A stretch of 64,000 nucleotides of DNA. Source: Symsagittifera roscoffensis (taxonomy: Eukaryota > Xenacoelomorpha > Acoela > Convolutidae). Made by a program: the position numbers and the translations under genes. Of this stretch, positions 21,089 through 32,506 are shown piece after piece (within the stretch, counting starts at the first letter, position 1; each line of letters begins with the position of its first letter). The stretch spans positions 59,068,487 to 59,132,486 of the forward strand of contig NC_087067.1 in assembly GCF_963678635.1 (NCBI RefSeq), read 5' to 3'. The notes beneath the pieces are model-generated. The model was not told the DNA's origin. It saw only the letters and a list, made by a program, of their open reading frames with translations, and searched no databases.

Positions 21089-21959
21089 TATTATGCCAGT
21101 ATGTCATACTTGGAAGTTTGACCTTGAGCAACGCTAAAGACGTAATTTTGGGGCGAATTGAAACTTTCCAAAATTTTGAATTGAGCATGTCATGCTCAAG
21201 TTTCTCGCGACGACTGAAAATATCAGAAAAACAAGAAGAGAAGAACCGAACGACAATCGCGGGAAAGTAGTTGGAAAGCAGCGGGAAATTGCTGTTCGCA
21301 CGAGATCGTACGAGAGTAGAGCTGTCTTATTCTTAAGAGAAGGCAGAGTGATCGCAGGCAGAGAAGACAAGGAATAAGAAGTGGACGAGAGTGGAGGAGG
21401 TGGAAGGGTGGACAACTGAAGTTGCACAATGATCAAGCCCCAAAAACGTACTTCTCAAATCAAAACTTATTCAATTAAAACTCCTCGAGTCAGATTTGAT
21501 TACCCCATTTATTCTCGAGTTGCTTAATAATTTAGTAACTCGATTCTAGAGAGTGTGCCGGTATGTGAGTACCCAATTAAAATTTCATGAGTGGTTTTAA
21601 TGTTGTTATGTTGAGATAAGGAGAGTTTTAAAATGATCCATCTGTAATGGATCAAAGTTCCACTGTCTAATAAGAAGTAACTATACGGATTGTTCCGACC
21701 CTGTTTTTAACGGCTTCCGAACAGGTATTGTTTAGGTACCTAAGTATGGGGACGTTTTAATTTCTAGAGTGGAGGATCTTTTGGTAGTAGCCTTCAAGCT
21801 GTAAAAAGGTTGTTTAGTCTCATGTCGCAAGTGAACCGAATTGGCTCCGACCGCTTGAGGTGAAAAAACACAAGAGGTAGTGTCCCGACTCTTGAGCCAA
21901 TGATTATAGGGCCTATTTTTCTTTAATCTCATATGTGACTTAAGGAGGCGACTGTTACA

Positions 21960-23878
21960 TAGTGTTTTTAGGGCGCTCCTGGTTGTTTTTACGACATCAT
22001 GACTACGGAATCGAACCCACTTGACACACTTTCGAGCTTCATGCCCATTCTCGAGTACCAGTGGTGCGGTTCAACGGGAACGTATTCATTTTTTGGTTGT
22101 ACCGCGTTAGTTTTTTAAGAAAACTGGAGAAAAATTTTTGGTGCCCTTTCCGAAACGAGGGCTAGAAAACCGAGTAAGGGGGTCACTAGGACGACAGAAG
22201 ACGAGTAAAAGAAAAAAAGCGAAACAAAAAACCAAGAAAATTTAGAAAAAGGATCGAAAAAACGATAAAACTTCGAAAAAGACAGTGGCTTTGACTTCCA
22301 AATTAGGTGGATCAAACCTTTAATTTAATTGAAGTAGTATACCCATACTGTTTCTACAACACCGATCGTTTTGATCAAATAAGCAACTTTATGCAGGTGC
22401 CCGTGTGTGGGGCGATGTAAAGGGTTTTCAGATAACTTGCAACTTCAGCGGACCACTGGGAGACTTGAATGGAACAGATGACCAGCCAAGTGGGAATGTG
22501 GTTCTCAGGAAGGAGGCCTGAGAGGTGCTGGACACGCCAAGAGACAGCCAGCACGGAATCAGAACAAAAAGAGAAAAGCACACAGGGGTGTTCTGCTCGG
22601 TCAATCGGGTATCGTTAAAATCCACATTACGTAATAGGAAATTAGTGTAAAATTGGATGAGCGGATACGTTTTGAGGATACGTTTTTACTTGAGCAGAGC
22701 TTGGAAACAGGTTCTACCGTTTTCTTTCGAGAGGCTTAGTACCCATCGCACTTAGGGTAATTTTCGGCTTAAGTGAGGGGGCTAGATAGGGGGGAGGTTA
22801 GAAGGGGGCTGGTTAAGATAGAGGGTGGCGGTTGGATATTGTAAAAAGGGGGGACATATTGTAGTAACTATACAATCATATCGTCGATTTAGTTACATTA
22901 GTAGACCCAGACTCTGGAACGATCCATCTTTAGACTGATAACAAGAGTTTCAACGCGAGGATATCCAAATTTAAGACCAAACTAAGCTAGGTAACCTGAT
23001 CGCATCGGGTAGGGGGATCGGAAATAGACAATTTTTGGAACCCAAAAAATGGATATCCCATAAAACCGCTAATAGGGGGAGGAAAACGCGGGGCAATCAG
23101 GTACCAGACATTTTTTTACGAAAGGACGACATTGGTCGCTTTTGATTTTTGGGTGTACTCATCTTTCTGTTTTTTATCATTTTTCTCGCTTAAACTAATT
23201 TTATCGGCTTTTGACAAATAGGTGATCATAAGACACTTGCTGACAAATCGTATTTCGACTTGTTAGTAAGATTGGGTTTTGCGGAAACTTTTCAATACTA
23301 TCTAAAAAACCAGCTTAAAGAAGAAATCTTTCATGACTCAAAACACATCACGACAATTATTAAAAGTTAGTAAAACTCGATCAATTCGAAAGAAAAAAAC
23401 TTTAAAATTGAATATTTATTTGGAGTCAAAATTGAAAGAGAAAAGGTATTAAATTGCAAGGAATTTGAGCCAGTCTAAAAATTAAATCCACTTTAAATTG
23501 AAGTTATCCAAACTTACCTTTACCTAAAAACAGCAAATAAAAATTGCCTCTGAAGTGATGATACTGAGCCCGTTCACAAATTACTTGATTTTTTGGTAAA
23601 AAGAAAAATTGATTCAGTTGCAAATAGAAATTGAGCTCATCTAGAAAATGAAAACAAAAATGCCTGCTCAAACCAAAATAGCCTAGAATAAATTGTTCGT
23701 CAATTTAAATCATTTTTCAGATAAAAATTAAATGTTCAGCCAAAAAATAGCATGTGAAGCGTTCAATAAGCTAAGCAAATAAAAACTTTACAAAACTTTT
23801 TCATGATCTTTATGGCCCAAAAGAATTACTGGAAAATCTTTGAAGTAATCACTACAACAGGATGTCTATCAAGTGTGA
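21960..23878. other. Unrecognised non-coding stretch, copy D
   Basis: Duplicate of 14,331-15,870 with the same G-rich block (about 22,770-22,860). It carries an extra 448 bp (22,234-22,681) and has lost about 85 bp near 23,200-23,270. No gene recognised. Confidence 0.5.
22234..22681. other. 448-bp segment present in copy D only
   Basis: Copy C reads straight from gcgaaacaaaaaacc to gtttttacttgagcag, whereas here 448 bp intervene. The segment has a higher GC content than its surroundings. Two overlapping minus-strand ORFs of 65-68 residues are unrecognised. No target-site duplication or inverted ends are seen, so it may be an insertion here or a deletion in copy C. Confidence 0.6.
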
Positions 23879-24487
23879 GTGGTGGAACTGCAAATAAATG
23901 AACTAGCCAGATTGCCAACGCCAAGATACGTGAGTTTGAAAGTATTTGATTTTGGGATCCAGTATCATGGCTCGAATAAGAACAGAAAGTTTGTCGCAAG
24001 ACACCTCTATTTCTTCTATAGAGTAAGTACTATTGAAGAGAACATCAAAGTAAAAATAAATATCCATCAACAAAACTTAAATATAATATGGTATGATATG
24101 GCACTGATTTCATCCTGAAGTCAATGTACGCTTAGGTGAATGAGACACCAGACGCGGATTGATGGTATTACCAATAAAATTAAGCCTGAAAAGATTGTAG
24201 TGTGTGAGATAAATCTAAACGTCAAAAACGAGGAGGCAAGTTCTAGGGTTGAGTTATATAATGACTACTTAAGCGATACTTATAGTACAAAACCAGGTTT
24301 TGAATTGCTTAGACTCAATGCTTTGACAAGAAATGTCACTAAGTGGAGCTTTCTACAATGTGATAACATCCATCATGATAATGGCATTGGTGAACCCTTT
24401 TTGCGCAATTGTAAGCACATGTTCAAAGAATCTGCCACGATAAAAATTGTAGAAAATAAAACAGTCGCTCTCAAAAAAGTTCGCTAA
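23879..24487 (+). pseudogene. Unrecognised ORF pair upstream of LINE RT, copy D
   Basis: Duplicate of 15,871-16,479, again 79 and 115 residues separated by the same in-frame stops. The shared stops predate the duplication. Unrecognised. Confidence 0.35.
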
Positions 24488-24712
24488 TCGCAACACCCCT
24501 TAGTATAGGACCCGTACTTTTTCAAAATTTTAATTGGCATAATAAATCACTATATAGTCGTGTGCGGGGCCATTATTGATTCCAGTTATGTTGATTTTTT
24601 TAAAAAAAAAACATATTATTTAAATATCAATGAAATAAAATTTAGCTTTAGGCCTCAATAAGCTTTATAGTCTCAAAAGTTCTTACAAAATTCCGCAAAA
24701 TTTTCTCAGGAT

Positions 24713-25545
24713 ATGCAACCCTTTCTCGTATGTTGGTGTGACAATGGCTTTTTAAGGCTTATCGTTAAATATATTGTTTTTAAGAATTTCATTGGAAAGG
24801 AAAGTAGGAGGTCGGTTCATTTGGTTACGCCAACCCAACCCGCTTTCTTCAAGGATAACTTTAATTTAAATAACAAAAAAAAAGTTTTCATTAAGATTTC
24901 TTATACCAGTAATGAGTGCCAATTAGAATTTTTCAAACTAAAAAAACAATCGGAGTCCTCTGGTATTCCAGCATGGGCACTAAAATTGGTTGCAAGGAAA
25001 TATACCCAGGTCTTACATTTCTTTTCAATGGATATCTAAAAAGTTTTGTCTGTACCGATAAGCGTGAAAAAGTCATTGTCACCCCAGTATACAAAAAAAA
25101 CAAATCCAAACTACCAGAAAAATAAAGGCCAATCTCAATAACAGGTGCATTATCAACTTCGTGCAACTTCGAAATGTACAATAAAATGAATACCTTTCAT
25201 TGCAAAACCTGTTAAGCAACGCCAAATTTGGATTCAAAACCTCCTATTCCACATTTGATGCAACTGTTTCTGCACGGAATCTTTCAAAAATTCATCTGAT
25301 AGCAATAAATCTGTTTTTTGCTTATTATTATACTTTTCCAAAACATTCGACTCTATTGATAGTAAGTTCTACAACAAAAATGTTAACCTCTGTGTTTCTC
25401 TGAAAGTGTAATCAAAATGATAAATTTTCTCATTCGCAACCAACAGAAAACAGTCATTTACATTTAATCAGACTAGATTCCATTACACCAAGGTGTCTTT
25501 CATTGTATGAAAGGTTTTTTCTTGTTTCGTTTTTATGTGTTAGGA
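24713..25545 (+). pseudogene. Non-LTR retrotransposon (LINE-like) RT relic, copy D
   Basis: Better preserved at the 5' side than copy C. One frame runs through KISYTSNECQLEFFKLKK and SSGIPAWALKLVA; after a frameshift come FNGYLKSFVCTDKREKVIV and TPVYKK. Then follow KFGFKTSYSTFDA, the FDSID motif A block and LHQGVFHCMKGFFLFRFYV, a decayed motif B region. It ends at the 92-bp satellite at the same point as copy C. Confidence 0.7.
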
Positions 25546-25559
25546 AAACAGTGAAACTA

Positions 25560-28500
25560 GACATGAAATGGGTGCGGAAACACCGATAGAGGTCTTTGAC
25601 ATTATGTTTCAGTGACCGACGGACATTGTTACGTCAATTAATCGATTCCTAGACGTAAAATGGGTGCGGAAACACCGATAGTGATCTTTGACATTCTGTT
25701 TCAGTGACCGACGGACATTCTTACATCAACTTACCGTCTCCTGGACATAAAATGGGTGCGGAAACACCTATAGATGTATGACTTTATGTTTCAGTGACCT
25801 ACGAGCATTGTTACATCATCTTATCGACTACTGCACATCAAATGGGTGCGGAAACACCCATAGAGGTCAATGACATTACGTTTTAGTGACCGACGGACAT
25901 TGTTACGTCAACTGATTGACTCCTAGACATAAAATGAATGAAGATACACCGATAAAGGTCTATGACATTATGTTTCAGTGAACGACGGGCATTGTTACAT
26001 CAACTAACCGACTCCTGGACATAAAATGGGTGCAGAAAGGCCGATATTGATCTATGACCTTATGTTTCAGTGTTCGACGGGCATTGCGGGTATTGCTACA
26101 TCAACTAATCGACTTCTGGACATAAAATGAGTGCGGAAACACCTAAAGAGGTCTATGACATTTTTTTTCAGTGACCGGCGGACATTGTTATATCAACTAA
26201 CCGACTCCTGGTAGTTTGGGTGTCTAAAAATTGATAAAGGTCTATGACCTTATATTTCAGTGACTGACGGGCATTGTTACATCACCTAACCGACTCCTGG
26301 ACATAAAATGGGTGCAGAAAGGCCAATATTGGTCGGTGACATTATGTTTCAGTGACCGATGGACATTGTTATATCAACTAACCGACTCCTAGATATAAAA
26401 TAGTTGCGAAAACACCTATAGAGACTTATTACATTATGTTTCAGTGACCGACGGGAATTGTTATATCAAACAATTGACTCATGGACCTAAAGTGGGTGCG
26501 GAAACAGGGATAGAGGTGTATGACTTTATGTTTCAGTGACCGACGGGCATTGTTCCATCAACTTATCGACTACTGGACATAGAATGGCTGCGGAAACACT
26601 GATTAAGGTCTATGACATTATGTTTCAGTGTTCGACGTTCATTGTAACATCAACTAATCGACTACTGGATATAAAATGGGTGCGGAAACACCTGAAGAGG
26701 TCTAAGACATTATACTTCAGTGACTGGCGGACCTTGTTACATCATTAAACCGACTCCTGGTTATGAAATGGGTCCGAAAACAGCTATAGAGGTCTATGGC
26801 ATTATGTTCCAGTGGCCGATGGACATTGTTACATCGACTTATCGACTACTGGACATAGAATGGGTGCGGAAATACTGATTAAGGTCTGTGACTTTATGTT
26901 TCAGTGACCGACGGACACTGTTACGTCAACTAACCAATTTCTGGACATAAAATGGGTGCGGAAACAGCTATAGAGGTCTATGGCATTATGTTCCAGTGGC
27001 CGACGGACATTGTTACATCAACTAACCGACTCCTGGACATAAAATGGATGCGGAAACGCCAATAAAATTCTATGACATTATGTTTCTGTGACCGACGGAC
27101 ATTTTTATGTCAACTTACCGACTACTGGACAAAAAATGGGTGCAGAAACAAACACCTGAAGAGGTCTATGATATTATATTTCAGTGACTTGCGGACATTG
27201 TTACATCAACAAACCGACTCCTGGTTATGAAAAGGGTGCGAAAAAACCAATAAAGGTTTGTGACTTTATGTTTCAGTGAACGACGGACATTGTTCTATCA
27301 AATAACCGACTCCTGGACATGAAATAGGTGCAGAAACACCAATGAAGGTCTATGAAATTATGTTTCAGTGACAGACGGACATTGTTGCATCAACTAACCA
27401 TTTCTTGGACATGAAATGGGTGCGGAAACAGACATAGAAGTCTATGGCATTATGTTCCGGTGGCCGACGGACATTGTTACATCAACTAACCGACTCCTGG
27501 ACACAAAATGGGTGCGGAAACGCCGTTAAAAATCTATGACAATTGTTTCAGTGACCGACGGACATTGTTATATCAACTTACCGACTTTTGGACATATAAT
27601 TGGTGCGGAAATACGATAAAAGTCTATGACATTATGTTTCAGTGTTCGACGGGCATTGTAACATCAACTAATCGACTACTGGACATAGGATGGGTGCGGA
27701 AAAACCAATAAGGTCTATGACCTTATGTTTCAGTGACCGACGGACATTTTTTTTAAATCAAATAACCGACTTCTGGACATAAAATGGATGCGGGAACACT
27801 TAAAGAGGTCTATTACTATATGTTTCAGTGACCGACGGACACTGTTTTATCAACTAACCGACTCCTGGACATGAAATAGGTGCAAAAACACCGATGAAGG
27901 TCTATGAAATTAAGTTTCAGTGACAGACGGACATTGTTACATCAACAAACCAACTCCTGGACTTAAAATGGGTGCGTAAACATCTATAGAGGTCTATGGC
28001 ATTATGTTCCAGTGACCGACGGACATTGTTACATCAACTAATCGACTCCTGGACATAAAATGGATGCGGAAACGCCTATAAAGTTCTATGACACTAAGTT
28101 TCAGTGACCGACGGGCATTGTTACATCAACTAATCGACTACTGGACATAAAATGGGTGCGGAAAAACCAATAAAGGTCTATGACATTATGTTTCAGTGAC
28201 CGACGGACATTTTTACATCAACTAATTGACTCCTGGTTACAAAATTGATGCAAAAAAACCAATAAAGATCTATGGCCTTATGTTTCAGTGACCGACGGAC
28301 ATTTTTACATCAACTAATTGACTCCTGGACATAAAATGGGTGCGGAAACACCGATAAAGGTCTATGACTCTAAGTTTCAGTGACCGACGGGCATTATTTC
28401 ATCAACTAACCGTTTCCTGGACATGGATTGGAGGCGGAAACACCGATGAAGTCCTATGACCTTATGTTTCAGTGACTGACGGGCATTGTTACACCAGTTA

Positions 28501-29038
28501 ACTGACCCCTGGACATAGAATGGTTGCGGAAATACATAATGAGGTCTATGGCTTTATGTTCCAATGACCGACGGGCATTGTCACATCAACTAACCGACTC
28601 CTGGACATGAAATGCGTGCGGAAACACCGATAAAGGTCTGTGACTTTATCAGTGATCGACGGGCTTTGTTACATCAACTTTTCGACTGCTGGACATGGAA
28701 TGAGTGCGGAAAGACCCATAGAGATCTTTGACTTTATGTTTCAGTGACGGGAGGACACTGTTACATCAACTAACCGACTCTTGGAAACAAAATGGGTGCG
28801 AAAAAACCAATGAAGGTCTATGACCTTATGTTTCAGTGACCGACGGACATTGTTACATCATATAGCCAACTACTAGACATAAAATGGGTGCGGAAACACC
28901 AATATAGGTCTATGACCTTATGTTTCAGTGACGACGGGCATTGTTACATTAAATGAATGATTTCTGGACATAAAACTGAAACATAATGGATGCGGACATA
29001 AAATGGGTGCGGAAACACCAATAAAGGTCTATGACATA
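25560..29038 (+). repeat. 92-bp satellite, long array (about 38 monomers)
   Basis: The monomer start (gacat-aaatgggtgcgg) recurs at 25,560, 25,652 and 25,744, giving an exact 92-bp period. Monomers differ at scattered positions, and a few carry short insertions or deletions. Small ORFs within it are satellite frames, not genes. The last monomer breaks off at about 29,038. Confidence 0.95.
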
Positions 29039-32000
29039 CTGGCAAAAAAGTTCTATGACAATTGCATATTACAGTTTTTCCCTAGCAACTGATCTGGTGC
29101 ACCACTTGTCTTACAGACACTGCCATCAATAGAGCTAGGGAAGAAGAAAACTTTGCAGTTAATAAAAGAAATCTCGAATCGCTTGATTTTAAGCCTCAAA
29201 ATTCCATCATGACCCGCAATCATCATATATCATCCCATGGTGCATAAAAACTATCCAAATGCATATTATAGTTTTTCCCTAGCAACTGATCTGGTGCAGC
29301 ACTTTTTTTACATACACAGCCATCAATAGGGCTATTGAATTAGAGAATATGTAAATTTTCAAGTTGTTTAAAGTAATCTCGAATCGATTGATTTTAAGCC
29401 TCACAATTTCATATTGACCCGCAGTCTTCATAAATCATCCCATGGTGCTTAAAAACTGTCCAATTGCATATTATAGTTTTTCCTTAGCAACTGAACTGGG
29501 GCAGCACCTGTCTTACACACACTGCAATCAATAGGGCTATTGAATTAGGCAATATGTAAACTTTGCAGTTATTTAAAGAAATCTCGAATCGCTTGACCTT
29601 AAGCACCAAAACTCCATCATGACCCGCAGTCTTCATAAATCAGCTCATGGTGCAAAAAAACTATCCAAATGCATATTGCAGTTTTCCCCTAGCAACTGAT
29701 CTGGTGCAGCCCTTGTCTTACAGACACTGCAATCAAATGGCTATTGGATTGGGACAGAGATAATTTTTGTAGTTGCTTACAGTACTGTCGTATCGCTTGA
29801 TCTTAAGCACCAAAATTTCATCATGACCTGCAATCTTCATAAATCATCCCATTGTGCATAGAAACTATCCAAATGCATATTATAGTTTTTCCCTAGCAAC
29901 TGATCTGGTGCAGCACTTGTCTTACATACACTGCCATCAGTAGGGCTATTGAATTAGGAAATATGTAAGCTTTGCAGTTATTTAAGGAAATCTCAAATCA
30001 TTTGATTTTAAGCCTCAAAACTCCATCATGACCCACAATCTTCACAAATCGTCTCATGGTGTGTATAAACTATCCAATTGCATATTACAGTTTTCCCCTA
30101 GCAACTGATCTGGTGCAGCCCTTGTCTTACAGACACTGCAATCAAATGGCTATTGGATTGGGACAGAGATAATTTTTGTAGTTGCGTACAGTAATCTCGA
30201 ATGGCTTGATTTTAAGCCTCAAAATTCCATCATGACCCGCATTTTTCATAAATCATCCCATGGTGCATAGAAACTATCCAAATGCATATTATAGTTTTTC
30301 CCTAGCAACTGATCTGGTGCAGCACTTGTCTTAAAGACACTGCCATCAGTAGGGCTATTGAATTAGGAAATATGTAAACTTTGCAGTTATTTAAGGAAAT
30401 CTCAAATCATTTGATTTTAAGCCTCAAGACTCTATCATGACCCGCAATCTTCACAAATCGTCTCATGGTGTATAAAAACTATGCAATTGCATATTTTAGT
30501 TTTTCCCTAGATATTGTGCAGCACTTGTCATACAGACACTGCCATCAATAGGGCTATTGGATTAAGGATTATGTAAGCTTTGCAGTTGCTTAAAATTATC
30601 TCGAATCGTTTGATTTTAAGCCTTAAAAATGCATCATGACCCGAAATTATCATAAATCATCCAATGGTGCAAAAAACTTTACAATTGCATATTATGGTTT
30701 TTCCCTAGCAACTGATCTGGTGCAGCACTTGTCTTACAGACACTGCCATCAATAGGGCTATTGAATTAACGATTATGTAAGCTTTACAGTTGCTTAAAAT
30801 AATCTCGAATTGTTTGATTTTAAGCCTTAAAAATGCATCATGACCCGCAATTACCATAAATCATCCCATGGTGCATAGAAACTTTACAATTGCATATTAT
30901 GGTTTTCCCCTAGCAACTGATCTGGTGCAGCACTTGTCTTACAGACACTGTCATCAATAGGGCTATTGAATTAACGATTATGTAAGCTTTACAGTTGCTT
31001 AAAATAATCTCGAATTGCTTGATTTTAAGCCTTAAAAATGCATCATGACACGCAATTATCATAAATCATCCCATGGTGCATAAAAACTTTACAATTGCAT
31101 AATATGGTTTTCCCTAGCAACTGATCTGGTGCAGCACTTGTCTTACAGACACTGCCATCAATAGGACTATTGAATTAAAGATCATGTAAGCTTTACAGTT
31201 GCTTAAAATAATCTCGAATTGTTTGATTTTAAGCCTTAAAAATGCATCATGACCCGCAATTATCATAAATCATCCCATGGTGCATAAAAACTTTACAGTT
31301 GCATATTATGGTTTTTCCCTAGCAACTGATCTGGTGCAGCACTTGTCTTACAGACACTGCCATCAATAGGGCTATTGAATTAACGATTATGTAAGCTTTA
31401 CAGTTGCTTAAAATAATCTCGAATTGTTTGATTTTAAGCCTTAAAAATGCATCATGACCCGCAATTATCATAAATCATCCCATGGCGCATAAAAATTTTA
31501 CAATTGCATATTATGGTTTTCCCCTAGCAATTGATCTGGTGCAGCACTTGTCTTACAGACACTGTCATCAATAGGGCTATTGAATTAGAGAATAATTAAA
31601 CTTTTGCAGTTATTTAAATTAATCTCCAATCGTTTGTTTTTAAGCCTCAAAAGTCCATCATGACACTCAATCTTCATAAATCATCCCATGGTGCACAAAT
31701 ACTATCCAATTGCGTTTTATTGTTTTTCCCTAGCAACTGATCTGGTGCAGCACTTGTCTTACAGACACTGTCATCAATAGGGCTATTGAGTTAGTGAATA
31801 TGTAACTTCTGCAGTTATTTGAAGTAATCTCGAATCGTTTAATTTTAAGCCTCAAAAATCCATCATGACCGGCAATCTTAATAAGCTATCCCATGAAGCA
31901 TAAAAACTATCCAACTGCATTTTACGATTTTTCTCCAGCAACTGGACTGATGCTGTATTTGTCTTACAGACCTTGCCATCAATAGGGCTATTGAATCAAG

Positions 32001-32128
32001 GAATATGTAAACTTTGCAGTTATTTAAAATAATCTCGAATCGTTTGATTTTAAGCCTCAAAATTCGATCATGACCCGCATTTTTCATAAATAATCCCATG
32101 GAACATAAAAACTATCCATTTGCATGTG
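29039..32128 (+). repeat. 205-bp satellite (about 15 monomers)
   Basis: The landmark actgatctggtgcagcac recurs at 30,711, 30,916, 31,120 and 31,325, giving a period of 204-205 bp. Other conserved blocks are cttgtcttacagacactgcc, gggctattgaatta and ccatcatgacccgca. The monomers at 30,600-31,560 are more alike than the outer ones, consistent with recent local homogenisation. It is unrelated to the 92-bp unit and ends at the 5' LTR. Confidence 0.93.
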
Positions 32129-32383
32129 TGGTACCGTGTAGTACTGCTGCCACAGTAACCTTGGAGAATAGTGCTATTAATTATTCTGTTATGTATTGTT
32201 ATTATTATTCAAGGCCGTTCATGCAGGCCAAACGCAATAGTCAGTTAGGACATTGCTGTTGAGAGAGAGACATGAAAAGACAGGCATGATCTCAGATCTA
32301 AAATAAGACAAGTTAGCAGTCTAAATTAAAACGTTTTACTTATTCTGTTTTATAATACTTGAGTTAAGCCAACAGCTATCACA
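32129..32383 (+). repeat. 5' LTR of gypsy element
   Basis: Begins TGGTACCGTG. The first 165 bp (to 32,293) align without gaps to 38,687-38,851 with six mismatches. The right end is placed by inference at ...gctatcaca, just before a primer-binding-site-like tggcgcagcc. The last 90 bp are absent from the truncated 3' copy and so cannot be confirmed as LTR. Confidence 0.8.
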
Positions 32384-32401
32384 TGGCGCAGCCAGCAGGA
32401 T
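32384..32401 (+). promoter_or_regulatory. Putative primer-binding site
   Basis: tggcgcagccagcaggat directly follows the CA that would end the LTR, starting with TGG as expected for pairing to a tRNA CCA end. I have not identified the tRNA. Confidence 0.4.
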
Positions 32402-32506
32402 TCCTGTCCCAAGACAACAGAACGGACATGGGGATTCCCAGTATTTTGGACAACCGCGAACTCTGACCCTCCATGGAATTTTCGGATATGGCTAGATCAA
32501 TTTTTC

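Larger units (their letters stand above)
19413..21959. mobile_element. Inverted-repeat-bounded segment, copy D
   Basis: Left arm from 19,413, right arm 21,893-21,959. Collinear with copy C. Carries the only full-length WHDVLNN ORF and the hammerhead-like hairpin at 20,447-20,473. Confidence 0.65.

Noticed and set aside
26536-27711. Small ORFs within the 92-bp satellite
   Set aside because: Frames arise from the repeat itself and change with monomer indels. No protein-like feature.
25560-29038. Relation between the 92-bp satellite and the 31-bp satellite (3 x 31 = 93)
   Set aside because: Splitting the 92-bp unit into thirds gives no convincing similarity to the 31-bp monomer or among the thirds. 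The lengths look coincidental.
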